DNA of 8,277 nucleotides, taken from Pseudomonadota bacterium (GTDB taxonomy: Bacteria; Pseudomonadota; Gammaproteobacteria; Xanthomonadales; Xanthomonadaceae). The position numbers were made by a program, and so were the translations under genes. A model generated the notes under the pieces. The model ran no database searches. It was not told the DNA's origin and saw nothing but the letters and a program-made list of their open reading frames with translations. Positions 1 to 6,730 of the stretch are shown here, piece by piece. The stretch covers positions 1-8,277 of the forward strand of contig JAEWLO010000525.1 of assembly GCA_023457475.1 (NCBI GenBank). The letters are read 5' to 3'. Within the stretch, counting starts at the first letter, position 1, and every line of letters starts with the position of its first letter.

Positions 1-6
1 CATGGC

Positions 7-18
7 GCGGGGCCCCGC
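7..18. repeat. GC-only 12-bp palindrome
   Basis: GCGGGGCCCCGC is a perfect 12-bp self-complementary sequence at the window edge, inside a very GC-rich stretch (about 4-30). On the - strand a CAT-derived ATG lies at 1-3, so this could be the upstream region of a leftward gene outside the window. It could equally be a chance palindrome in GC-rich DNA. The rest of 1-182 shows no gene I can support. Confidence 0.3.
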
Positions 19-174
19 CCGCCCCCCGGAGGTAAACCGGACGATCAACCGCGATGAAAGGCGCAGCAACGGCGGCGTCGACACGCGAGCAGAACCCCAT
101 CCATCGTGGGCTGTGGGCATCTGCAACCTATCCAATTGTTCCACATGGACTTTTCTGGGATGCTGGCCGCCCCC

Positions 175-209
175 TTGCAGAGGTCCCAAATTGGGACTAG
201 GATGCGGCC
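175..209 (+). promoter_or_regulatory. higBA operator palindrome with RBS / possible promoter
   Basis: GTCCCAA (183-189), one A, then TTGGGAC (191-197) form a perfect inverted repeat ending 12 bp before the higB start codon. HigA-type antitoxins usually autorepress by binding palindromes at their own promoter, so this is the natural operator candidate. AGGA at 199-202 sits 7 nt before the ATG and can serve as ribosome binding site. Alternatively TTGCAG (175-180) and TAGGAT (198-203) are spaced by exactly 17 bp with the palindrome filling the spacer. They match consensus only 3/6 and 4/6, and that promoter would give a nearly leaderless message. The palindrome is certain; the promoter is not. 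Confidence 0.5.
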
Positions 210-512
210 ATGAAGGTTGTTGCAGTAGGTGCCCTGCGGAGTTTCTGGGAACGTCATCCCGACGCCGAGCAGCCACTCAAGGCGTGGCACGACGAGGCGC
301 GTCACGCGCGGTGGGAGGTACCCCATGACATTCGAAGCCGCTACGCCAATGCAAGTTTCGTTGGACATAACCGTGTCGTGTTCAACATCGAAGGCAATGA
401 CTATCGCTTGATCGTCGCAGTCGCCTACCGCTTCCAGGCGCTTTACATCAAATTCGTCGGCACGCATGCAGAGTACGACCGCATCGACGCTGCCACTGTG
501 GAGTCCGCATGA
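210..512 (+). CDS. higB: HigB-family toxin of a type II toxin-antitoxin pair
   Basis: This 100-residue protein resembles the HigB toxin family (RelE superfamily, ribosome-dependent mRNA interferases), specifically the E. coli YgjN/HigB type. The diagnostic part is the C-terminal half: VFNIEGNDYRLIVAV at residues 57-71 (family pattern VFNxxGNxxRLxxxV), then YIKFVGTHAEYD at 79-90, matching the conserved Y-I-x-x-x-x-T-H-x-E-Y-D ending of the fold. His86 and Tyr89 are plausible active-site residues by family analogy. Length is normal. The ATG at 210 is preceded by AGGA and keeps the full N-terminal helix. Its stop overlaps the antitoxin start (ATGA at 509-512), giving toxin-first order as in classical higBA. 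The expected role is translation inhibition by mRNA cleavage when the antitoxin is degraded. Family assignment is strong; activity is inferred. Confidence 0.88.
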   Translation: MKVVAVGALRSFWERHPDAEQPLKAWHDEARHARWEVPHDIRSRYANASFVGHNRVVFNIEGNDYRLIVAVAYRFQALYIKFVGTHAEYDRIDAATVESA

Positions 513-868
513 ACATCCGCCCTGTTCGAACTGAAAGCGACTACCGCGCTGCACTCCTCCAGCTTTCGGCCTACTTCGACAAAGAGCCTGTACCGGGCAC
601 CGAGGAAGGTGACCATTTCGAGGTACTCACCACCCTGGTGGAAGCCTACGAATCCCGGATGTTCCCCATCGAAGCGCCCGACCCCGTCGAGGCGATCCGC
701 TTCCGCATGGAGCAAGGCGGGCTGACAGTGAAAGACCTGGTTCCTTCCATCGGACAACCCAACCGGGTCTACGAGATTCTCAATCGCAAGCGGGGACTCA
801 CGCTTGAGATGATCCGGAACCTGCATCGCAATCTCGGCATTCCGGCAGAGAGCCTGATCGGGACGTGA
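509..868 (+). CDS. higA: HigA-family antitoxin, HTH transcriptional repressor
   Basis: This 119-residue protein follows higB with a 4-bp ATGA overlap, which implies translational coupling. Residues 1-55 form an acidic, helical region likely to hold the toxin-contacting part. Residues about 61-117 look like an XRE/Cro helix-turn-helix: helices around 61-70 and 73-81 (GLTVKDLVPSIG), the recognition region near PNRVYEILNRKRGLTLE (84-100), and a final helix before GIPAESLI. The LNRKRGLTLE segment corresponds to the LSGKRKLTLE segment of E. coli HigA (YgjM). It should neutralise HigB and repress its own promoter, probably through the palindrome at 183-197. It ends 51 bp before the convergently transcribed lhr stop codon, and I see no clear hairpin terminator in that gap. 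Confidence 0.88.
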   Translation: MNIRPVRTESDYRAALLQLSAYFDKEPVPGTEEGDHFEVLTTLVEAYESRMFPIEAPDPVEAIRFRMEQGGLTVKDLVPSIGQPNRVYEILNRKRGLTLEMIRNLHRNLGIPAESLIGT

Positions 869-919
869 CACAGGCGTTCGCTGTCGAGTTCCGCTGCAGG
901 AGCACAACGAAGCGCCAGC

Positions 920-3900
920 TCACCCCTCCCAGTTCAACCCACGCGGCGCGTTGCGGAACCCGGCCTTCCGCAACGCGTCGGTGACTGGACCCTTTGAGGG
1001 CGGCGCGTCGTCGACCAGGTCCAGGGTGAAGCGCAGGCGCGGGGTGCGGCGGAGTGCGGTGGCCAGCGCGGCGGCAGCGGAGGCAAGCACCTCGGCCGCG
1101 TCGGGTGCATCCATCGACACGTAGTTGAGCAGCGTGCGCCCGCCCTGCGCCAGATGCAGCAGCAGGCGACCGTCTCCGATCACCACGATCGCCCCCGCCC
1201 GGCGTGCCGGACGCGTGCCGGACCCATGCGCCGGCCACGGCAACGTGGTGCCAAACGGATTGGCCGGGTCGACCGCCGAAAGGGCAACCGGGGGGGGCTG
1301 CTGCCCGCTCGTCGCGTCGCCCAGCTCCCGCAGGCGATCCACATCGACCCGGTCGGCGAACTGCGCGCCGCCCAGTCCTTCCACGAAGCGCCCCCGCAGC
1401 ACTCGCCCCGCATCTTCCATGCGCCGGTACACCTGCTGGATGGCAGGGAAGCCACCGGCGACGCCCTCCGCCATCGCCGCGCCCCGGGTGACCACGCCGT
1501 GCCGGTCGAGCAGGCCTTCGGCCAATGCCAGCGCGCGCACCGTATCCGGGGTGTCCTCCCGCTGCAGCAGGGACCAGCGCCCAGCCAGGCTCGGGGCGTC
1601 CAGATGGGCCACACCGAGCGCCGGCCGCGTCGCGCTGCTGGTCGCATCCTGCATCACCGCGCCCCCGATGCCACGGCGACGGCGCGCGGCCGCCACCACG
1701 CGCGCACGCGGTACACGGACGCCGGTCAGCGCACGCAACGGCGACCACAGGTCGCAGGTTACCCGGCCCTGCCAGACCAGTGCCCACAGCGCGGCATGCA
1801 GGTCTTCCACCGGTGGCATCGGACCTTCACTCCAGCGGGCGTGCACCTGCTGGGCCAGCTGACGCACGAACCACGCGCCGCCCTCGGCCAGCACCGCCAG
1901 CAGCGTCGCCTGCAGCGGGCTCACGTCCTCCGCAGGCACCGGCGGCAGGGTTTCGGCGGCGATCTCCTGCAGATGCAGCGACACCAGTCCATCGTCCTCG
2001 CCGACGCGGCCATGCCCCACCCACACCACCGTGCCGGTGGCCAGCAGTTCGTCCAGCATCGCCGGCGCATAGTCGCGCACGCGCGCAGGCAGCACCTGCT
2101 GTTCCCATGCCGACACCGGCAGTGCCAGGCCGGCCAGCTGCTCGATCACGCGGGCCACGCCTTCGGTGCCTTCCAGTCCACCCGCGGCCATGTCCGTGGC
2201 CACCACGCCGTGGCGCTCCAGCAGCAGGCGCACAAAGGCGTCAGGCGGCACCGGGCGGGTCGCGTCGCGCGCCGCCTGCAGAGACCGTAGCCGCAACCGG
2301 CGGAACACGTCCTCCGCCACCCAGGCGTGCTCGCCCACCTTGAGCACCCTGCCCTGCTCCGCCAGCTGCGTCAGTGCGGCGTCAACCACCGCTACGCCAA
2401 GACCGAACGCGGCCGCAACGTCGCCCGAAAGGAACGACGCATGGGTGCGCGCAAACCGCATCAGCAGGTCGCCCAGTGGATCGGGAGACGCCTGCAGGAA
2501 GGCAGCCGGCACACGCGGCGGCAACCGCACACCTAATCCATCGCGCAGCCGCGCCGCGTCTTCAATCGCGGCCCAGTGGGGCTGTCCCGCCAGCGCGACG
2601 CGGATGGCGCGCTGCTGCCGCTGCAGCGATGCCAGTGCGTCGCCTGCATCGCCTCCGGCCAATCGCGCGGCAACGGCCTCCGCCGTCATCGGTCCCAGTT
2701 CGCGCAGCAGGTCGGCCACGCCCTCTTCGTGCCGGGCCTGACGCTCGGGTGACAGACGCTGCAGGCTCATGCCGACCTGTTCGACCACCTCGGCGTCGAG
2801 CAGCTCGCCCAGCGCCACCTCGCCGAGCAGGTCCCCGAGCAGCCCGCTGTCGAGCGACAGGATCGAGGCACGCCGCTCGGCCTGCGGCACATCACTGGCA
2901 TACAGGAACTCGGCGACGTAGCCGAACAGCAGGTCGGCCGCGAACGGCGACGGCACCTCGGTCTGTACGTCCACCAGCTGCACCGCGCCGCTGCCGATGC
3001 GCTGCATGAGCCCGTCCAGTGCGTCCAGGTCATAGACATCCTGCAGGCATTCGCGGGCCGCTTCGACCACGATCGGGAAGTCCGGATGCTGCTGCGCTAC
3101 GGCCAGCAGCTGGCCGGCACGCAGGCGCTGCTGCCACAGCGGCGAGCGTTTGCCGGGCTGGCGGCGTGGAAGCAGCAACGCGCGCGAGGCGCATTCGCGG
3201 AACCGGGCCGCGAACAGCGCCGAGCTGTCCACCGCCTGGATCACCGTGCGTCGCAGCCGCTCCGGCTCGAACACGAACAGGGACGCACCCGGCACCCGGC
3301 CGGTGGTGTCCGGAATGCGCGCGACAATGCCGTCGTCGCTGGACACCACGTTCGGGTCCACCTGCCACTGCGAGCGCAGGCGCTCGGCCAGAGCCAGCGC
3401 CCAGGGATCGTGCACCCGGCGGCCGTAAGGCGAGTGCAGCATCAGGCGCCAGTCACCGGTCTCGTCGCGGCAGCGCTCCACCACCAGCTGCCGGTCGGTG
3501 GGCAACGCCTGGGTGGCGGCGCGTTGTTCCTGCACCAGCCCCCGCATGTTGCGGATGGCAATGTCGTCCACGCCGCTGGCCGCCAGCGCTTCGCGCAGCG
3601 GAGGCGGCAGGGCATCCAGCGCCACGTCGTCCGGAACGCGGTCCAGCGTGCCGAGAAACCGTCCGACGGCTTCGCCCAGTTCGGCGGGCCGGCCCACGCC
3701 CTCGCCGCGCCAGAACGGCAGGCGGGCCGAACGCCCAGGAGCCGGGCTCACCACCACCTGATCGTGGGTGATCTGGTCGATCCGCCAGGTGGTCGCGCCC
3801 AGCGTGATGACGTCCCCCACCCGTGACTCGTGCACCATCTCCTCGTCCAGCTCGCCCACCCGCCGGCTGCCTGCGCGCTCGCTGCCTTCGGGCAGCAGCA

Positions 3901-5584
3901 CGCTGTACAGGCCGCGGTCGGGGATGGTGCCGCCGCTGGTCACCGCCAGCTGCCGCGCGCCCGGCCGCGCGGTCAGCACGCCGGTGTCGCCCTGCCACAC
4001 CAGACGCGGCCGGAAGCTGGCGAAGTCGTCCGAAGCGTAGCGGCCTGCCAGCATGTCCAGCGTGGCATCGAAGGCGCTGCGCGGCAGCGTGCGGTACGGG
4101 GCCGCACGCCGCACGCGGGCATACCAGTCGTCCACCTGCAGCGGCTCCATGGCCACCGCCGCCACGGTCTGCTGGGCCAGCACGTCCAGCGGATTCTCCG
4201 GTGGCTGCAGCGCTTCAATGCGTCCGGCGTGCATGCTCTGCACGGCCACCGCCGCGTCGATCAGATCGCGGCGCGTGCGCGGATACAGCAGCCCGCGCGA
4301 GACGCCGCCCACCTGGTGCCCGGCACGGCCCACGCGCTGCAGCGCGCTGGCCACCGACAGCGGTGCGGCCACCTGGATCACCAGGTCCACATCGCCCATG
4401 TCGATGCCCAGCTCCAGGCTGGAAGTGGCCACCACGCAGCGCAGCTGGCCGTGCTTGAGGGCCTGTTCAATCTGCGCCCGCTGCTCCTTGGACACGGAGC
4501 CATGGTGCGAGCGGGCAATCAGCCCGTCTTCGGTCACCACGCGGCCCGAGGTGCTGCCGGTGAAGGACCCGTAGGCCTGCGCGGACGCGTCGGTGCGCTG
4601 CCGCTGCGCATCGGGCGAGGTCCGCTCGGCATACAGCGCGTTCAGACGCGCCGTGAGCTTCTCGGCCACGCCACGCGAATTGGCGAACACGATCGTGGAT
4701 CGGTGGCGAAGCACCGCGTCGAGAATGCTGGCTTCCACATGCGGCCAGATCGATCCGGCGCGCACGCCCGGCGCCTCGTCGCCGCCCCGCGCCGGGATGT
4801 CGGCCATGTCCTCCACCGGCACCACGATCTTCATCTCCAGCCGGCGCGGCGACGGTGGATTGACCACGGTCACGGGCCGGTCGCCGCCCAGGAAGGCGGC
4901 CACCGTGGTTTCCGGGCGCACCGTCGCGGACAGGCCGATGCGCTGGGCCGGTTGCTGCAGCAGCGCGTCCAGCCGCTCGAGACTGAGCGCCAGGTGCGAG
5001 CCGCGCTTGGTGCCGGCGACGGCGTGGATCTCATCGATGATGATGGTCTGCACGCCGCGCAGTGTTTCGCGCGCCTGTGAGGTGAGCATCAGGAACAGGG
5101 ATTCGGGCGTGGTGATCAGAATGTCCGGCGGGCGGCGCAGCAGGCGTGCGCGCTCGTTGGCCGGCGTGTCGCCACTGCGGATCGCGACGGTGATGTCCAC
5201 GGTGGCGCTGCCCTGCTGCTGCCGTTGCGTGGCCACGCCCTGCAGCGGAATCTGCAGGTTGCGGTGCACATCGGCGGCCAATGCCTTGATGGGCGAGATG
5301 TAGAGCACCCGGGTGCGGGCCTTCGGATCGGCTGCCGGACCGCTTTCCTTCTCGACGAACAGCCGGTCGATGGCCTGCAGGAAGGCCGCCAGCGTCTTGC
5401 CCGAGCCCGTGGGCGCGATCACCAGGGTGTGCTGGCCGCTGCTGATGGACGCCCAGGCGTGCGTCTGCACCGGCGTGGCGGACGCAAACGCCCTCGCAAA
5501 CCATGCGCGGGTGGCAGGGCTGAACGTGGACGGCGCGTCTTGCGCGGCGGGGCGACGAGGAGGCACGAAAGTGGCGAAAGGCAT
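920..5584 (-). CDS. lhr: Lhr, large ATP-dependent superfamily 2 helicase
   Basis: Full-length Lhr, 1554 residues against 1538 in E. coli, collinear from FSPATRAWF near the N-terminus to GLNWEG at the end. Lhr is a 3'-5' DNA-translocating SF2 helicase linked to DNA repair. Visible motifs: Q-like TPVQTHAW (37-44), Walker A APTGSGKT (57-64), Ia region YISPIKALAADV (95-106), DEIH box (184-187), motif III SAT (219-221), IV TIVFANSRG (297-305), V TSSLELGID (387-395) and VI QRVGRAGH (416-423). The Lhr-core winged-helix and beta-barrel parts follow to about residue 900; the rest is the Lhr C-terminal domain, to which uracil-DNA glycosylase activity is assigned in E. coli. The catalytic Asp reported there, third from the end, is Asn here. 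The ATG at 5584 precedes an intact N-terminus, but its ribosome binding site is weak. The gene is monocistronic-looking: symE1 upstream has its own terminator and higA converges downstream. Confidence 0.97.
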   Translation of the reverse strand: MPFATFVPPRRPAAQDAPSTFSPATRAWFARAFASATPVQTHAWASISSGQHTLVIAPTGSGKTLAAFLQAIDRLFVEKESGPAADPKARTRVLYISPIKALAADVHRNLQIPLQGVATQRQQQGSATVDITVAIRSGDTPANERARLLRRPPDILITTPESLFLMLTSQARETLRGVQTIIIDEIHAVAGTKRGSHLALSLERLDALLQQPAQRIGLSATVRPETTVAAFLGGDRPVTVVNPPSPRRLEMKIVVPVEDMADIPARGGDEAPGVRAGSIWPHVEASILDAVLRHRSTIVFANSRGVAEKLTARLNALYAERTSPDAQRQRTDASAQAYGSFTGSTSGRVVTEDGLIARSHHGSVSKEQRAQIEQALKHGQLRCVVATSSLELGIDMGDVDLVIQVAAPLSVASALQRVGRAGHQVGGVSRGLLYPRTRRDLIDAAVAVQSMHAGRIEALQPPENPLDVLAQQTVAAVAMEPLQVDDWYARVRRAAPYRTLPRSAFDATLDMLAGRYASDDFASFRPRLVWQGDTGVLTARPGARQLAVTSGGTIPDRGLYSVLLPEGSERAGSRRVGELDEEMVHESRVGDVITLGATTWRIDQITHDQVVVSPAPGRSARLPFWRGEGVGRPAELGEAVGRFLGTLDRVPDDVALDALPPPLREALAASGVDDIAIRNMRGLVQEQRAATQALPTDRQLVVERCRDETGDWRLMLHSPYGRRVHDPWALALAERLRSQWQVDPNVVSSDDGIVARIPDTTGRVPGASLFVFEPERLRRTVIQAVDSSALFAARFRECASRALLLPRRQPGKRSPLWQQRLRAGQLLAVAQQHPDFPIVVEAARECLQDVYDLDALDGLMQRIGSGAVQLVDVQTEVPSPFAADLLFGYVAEFLYASDVPQAERRASILSLDSGLLGDLLGEVALGELLDAEVVEQVGMSLQRLSPERQARHEEGVADLLRELGPMTAEAVAARLAGGDAGDALASLQRQQRAIRVALAGQPHWAAIEDAARLRDGLGVRLPPRVPAAFLQASPDPLGDLLMRFARTHASFLSGDVAAAFGLGVAVVDAALTQLAEQGRVLKVGEHAWVAEDVFRRLRLRSLQAARDATRPVPPDAFVRLLLERHGVVATDMAAGGLEGTEGVARVIEQLAGLALPVSAWEQQVLPARVRDYAPAMLDELLATGTVVWVGHGRVGEDDGLVSLHLQEIAAETLPPVPAEDVSPLQATLLAVLAEGGAWFVRQLAQQVHARWSEGPMPPVEDLHAALWALVWQGRVTCDLWSPLRALTGVRVPRARVVAAARRRRGIGGAVMQDATSSATRPALGVAHLDAPSLAGRWSLLQREDTPDTVRALALAEGLLDRHGVVTRGAAMAEGVAGGFPAIQQVYRRMEDAGRVLRGRFVEGLGGAQFADRVDVDRLRELGDATSGQQPPPVALSAVDPANPFGTTLPWPAHGSGTRPARRAGAIVVIGDGRLLLHLAQGGRTLLNYVSMDAPDAAEVLASAAAALATALRRTPRLRFTLDLVDDAPPSKGPVTDALRKAGFRNAPRGLNWEG
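1290..1297. repeat. 8-bp G tract inside lhr
   Basis: Eight consecutive G on the + strand (eight C in the lhr sense strand) encode part of a Pro-Pro-Pro segment in the C-terminal domain. The reading frame is intact through it. Slippage here would truncate only the last part of Lhr. Confidence 0.6.
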
Positions 5585-5660
5585 GACCCGGGAGACCCCG
5601 TCAGCTTAACGGCTGGACGGTGCGTGCGGCGTCACGCCCACGCCCGGCACCGTCGGCCTC

Positions 5661-5690
5661 GTAGCGCCACGCCCCGCGTGGCTTCGCTAC
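5661..5690 (+). repeat. GTAG-type REP palindrome 1 (extended)
   Basis: GTAGC, stem GCCACGC, loop CCC, stem GCGTGGC, then TTC and GCTAC. The inner 7-bp stem is perfect, and the outer GTAGC/GCTAC also pairs, so the whole unit can fold as a long hairpin with a 3-nt bulge. This is the form of Xanthomonadaceae GTAG repetitive extragenic palindromes. Such elements are dispersed by RAYT transposases encoded elsewhere; none lies in this window. It sits in the lhr upstream region and is followed 13 bp later by element 2 in the same orientation. Confidence 0.75.
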
Positions 5691-5703
5691 ACCCGATCGA
5701 AGC

Positions 5704-5726
5704 GTAGTGACACGCCACGCGTGTCA
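5704..5726 (+). repeat. GTAG-type REP palindrome 2
   Basis: GTAG followed by TGACACGC, loop CAC, and GCGTGTCA: a perfect 8-bp stem with a 3-nt loop. Same orientation as the neighbouring element at 5661-5690, so the two form a tandem direct pair between symE1 and lhr. Its stem core (GACACGC/GCGTGTC) is identical to that of the third element at 6386-6407. Confidence 0.8.
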
Positions 5727-5741
5727 TCTCCGTGCCGAAAT

Positions 5742-5775
5742 GGAAAAGCGGCCGCAGCACCAGCACCACGGCCGC
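5742..5775 (-). terminator. intrinsic terminator of symE1
   Basis: Read on the - strand, GCGGCCG (5775-5769), a 14-nt loop and CGGCCGC (5754-5748) form a 7-bp GC-only stem followed at once by TTTT (5747-5744). It begins 7 nt after the symE1 TAA. This is a good rho-independent terminator and separates symE1 from lhr transcription. Confidence 0.75.
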
Positions 5776-5782
5776 CCGTTCC

Positions 5783-6034
5783 TTACAGCGCCTTCAGAAT
5801 GAACCCATTCTCGGTGGCAGTGACTTCAATCGGCGTGTTCTCGTCGAACCCCGCCGCCGTCAACCAGTGCCCCTGCAGCACCAGATAGCATTCGCCTTCC
5901 TGCTCATCGCCGGTCAGCTCCTCCGGCGGAATGGGCATGAAGTAGGCCATGGGCAGGGGGGGCGGTGCCGCGCCCTTGAACGGGTTGCGCGGGCGGTACT
6001 TGGCGATGGGTTTATCAGGCCGCATCTGGGTCAT
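5783..6034 (-). CDS. SymE-family toxin-like protein (symE1)
   Basis: An 83-residue protein whose C-terminal part, YLVLQGHWLTAAGFDENTPI (50-69) continuing to GFILKAL, matches the SymE toxin signature (hydrophobic strand, L-x-G-x-W-L-x-x-A-G-F, then a strand ending in hydrophobics). E. coli SymE is an SOS-induced AbrB-fold protein that reduces translation or compacts nucleic acid and is controlled by the antisense RNA SymR. The N-terminus is basic and proline-rich (residues 8-35, with PPPLP at 24-28). I start at 6034 because GGAGAAA lies 4 nt upstream; the open frame extends to 6193, but that extension has no such site and looks like spacer. A strong terminator follows. No antisense RNA promoter could be identified with confidence, so whether it is a true type I toxin is open. 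Confidence 0.75.
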   Translation of the reverse strand: MTQMRPDKPIAKYRPRNPFKGAAPPPLPMAYFMPIPPEELTGDEQEGECYLVLQGHWLTAAGFDENTPIEVTATENGFILKAL

Positions 6035-6131
6035 GGCGTTTCTCCGGTCAGTGTGACTCCGCTGCCAGCGCAACGGAGCAGGAGGCAGGAATGCGCTCCG
6101 CACGCGACCATGCGCAGATGGCATCGAAATG

Positions 6132-6155
6132 GGAAATCGCAGCGCGCGGATTTCC
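6132..6155. repeat. 7-bp inverted repeat upstream of symE1
   Basis: GGAAATC (6132-6138), a 10-bp spacer and GATTTCC (6149-6155) are perfect complements. The repeat lies about 100 bp upstream of the symE1 start codon. Arm length and spacing suit a dimeric regulator operator, but nothing identifies the protein. Confidence 0.4.
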
Positions 6156-6385
6156 GGTTGGACACGCGAACGGAGCACCCTGTTTTGACGCAATCAGGCA
6201 AAAACCGAGCAGCGACGGCTGCACGCTGTCACAGTTCACGGCGTTCAATGACGCCAATGCCCCGTTTCGGCGGGCAGTGTCACTCTGCTGACGGCTTCAG
6301 CCCGGAACTCCCCTGCGCGCGCAGCCCACCCCGTTTCGCGCATCACTGTCGCACCTTGAGCATTTTGCCTACCGCCCCCTCCCAC

Positions 6386-6407
6386 GTAGCGACACGCCAT
6401 GCGTGTC
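6386..6407 (+). repeat. GTAG-type REP palindrome 3
   Basis: GTAGC, then GACACGC, loop CAT, GCGTGTC: a perfect 7-bp stem with a 3-nt loop, the same unit as at 5704-5726 apart from the loop and flanking base. It stands alone between the two symE-like genes, in the same orientation as the two elements upstream of lhr. Confidence 0.8.
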
Positions 6408-6524
6408 CCACGGCAGGCCAGATACGACACCACTTCGGCATTTCTGCAAACGCCGTCACATCGAAATCCAGCCGACTACGACAATCGCCTGTCGCTTTCG
6501 CCAAGTAAGAAAATACCTACAAAT

Positions 6525-6536
6525 CAAAGCGCTTTG
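6525..6536. promoter_or_regulatory. 12-bp perfect palindrome, LacI-type operator-like
   Basis: CAAAGCGCTTTG is perfectly self-complementary, with the central GCGC and A/T flanks common in LacI-family operators. It lies at the edge of an AT-rich patch. TACAAA at 6518-6523 is a possible -10 element (4/6), which would place the transcription start inside the palindrome, a typical repressor position. No matching -35 is evident. The right half (TTTGCAG, 6533-6539) also takes part in the first helix proposed for the leader RNA. Confidence 0.35.
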
Positions 6537-6701
6537 CAGCGACGAAGAAGGCATGCAGGGTGTGCCCCGGGTCTAGAAGCCCGCTCAACTGCAAACTTTG
6601 TTGGACGTTCCCGACGCCGGGAGGGTGGCTAATACAAGACCCCTCACCATGGGGAAATACGCCCGCCCGATGCAGTTGACGCGGTCTTCTAGTCTCCCGG
6701 C
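6533..6701 (+). ncRNA. putative structured leader RNA upstream of symE2
   Basis: Consecutive complementary segments tile this stretch. Domain 1: TTTGCAG (6533-6539) pairs with CTGCAAA (6589-6595) and encloses GGG/CCC (6558-6560/6565-6567) and CGGG/CCCG (6568-6571/6580-6583). Hairpin: GTTGG (6600-6604) with CCGAC (6611-6615), one G-U pair. Domain 2: GCCGGGAG (6616-6623) with CTCCCGGC (6694-6701), enclosing AAGACC/GGTCTT (6636-6641/6683-6688) or the competing CCCC/GGGG (6640-6643/6651-6654). A terminator-like hairpin follows immediately. I matched it to no riboswitch or sRNA family I know. It may be a cis-acting leader, a free small RNA ending at the terminator, or an antitoxin RNA. Pairing was found by eye, with no energy calculation. 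Confidence 0.45.
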
Positions 6702-6730
6702 CCCCTCGCCGTAACACGCGAGGGGGGTTT
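6701..6730 (+). terminator. terminator/attenuator hairpin in the symE2 leader
   Basis: CCCCCTCGC (6701-6709), an 8-nt loop and GCGAGGGGG (6718-6726) make a perfect 9-bp stem followed by G and TTT, only 24 bases before the symE2 start codon. GCGAGG (6718-6723) is also complementary to CCTCGC at 6735-6740, directly adjacent to the AGGAG ribosome binding site, so the hairpin and a downstream stem exclude each other. The U tract is short, so termination may be partial. Position and alternative pairing suggest attenuation. Confidence 0.55.

Larger units (their letters stand above)
6035..6524. other. intergenic region between divergent symE-like genes
   Basis: About 490 bases without a credible gene. 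Open frames here overlap one another on both strands, lack ribosome binding sites and have no recognisable domains. It must contain the symE1 promoter (leftward), but I could not pick a convincing -35/-10 pair. It holds an inverted repeat (6132-6155), a small hairpin (6240-6255, GGCGT/ACGCC) and the third GTAG palindrome (6386-6407). The right end, about 6500-6530, is noticeably AT-rich against its surroundings, consistent with a rightward promoter. Confidence 0.6.

Noticed and set aside
2..328. A 108-codon + strand frame at the left edge, overlapping higB
   Set aside because: No ribosome binding site, a composition of Cys/Pro/Arg-rich shadow type, and overlap with higB in another frame.
798..1787. 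A 329-codon - strand frame overlapping the higA end and the 3' part of lhr
   Set aside because: It overlaps lhr in another frame on the same strand, is Gly/Arg/Ala-rich and contradicts two well-supported genes.
1125..2290. Long + strand open frames (up to 378 codons) opposite lhr, and several others through 1525-5303
   Set aside because: They run antisense to a protein with full-length family homology, show Arg/Pro/Ala/His-rich low-complexity translations typical of high-GC shadow frames, and have no recognisable domain.
5950..6060. A SymR-like antisense RNA opposite the symE1 5' end
   Set aside because: I looked for a rightward promoter here (TTGGCG, TTTATC and similar) but no pair has acceptable match and spacing; it remains possible but unsupported.
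6035..6193. N-terminal extension of symE1 to an ATG at 6193
   Set aside because: The extension lacks similarity to the SymE family and covers an inverted repeat. The start at 6034 has GGAGAAA at proper spacing.
6399..6632. A 77-codon + strand frame between the symE genes
   Set aside because: It starts inside a REP palindrome, has no ribosome binding site and ends inside the structured leader.
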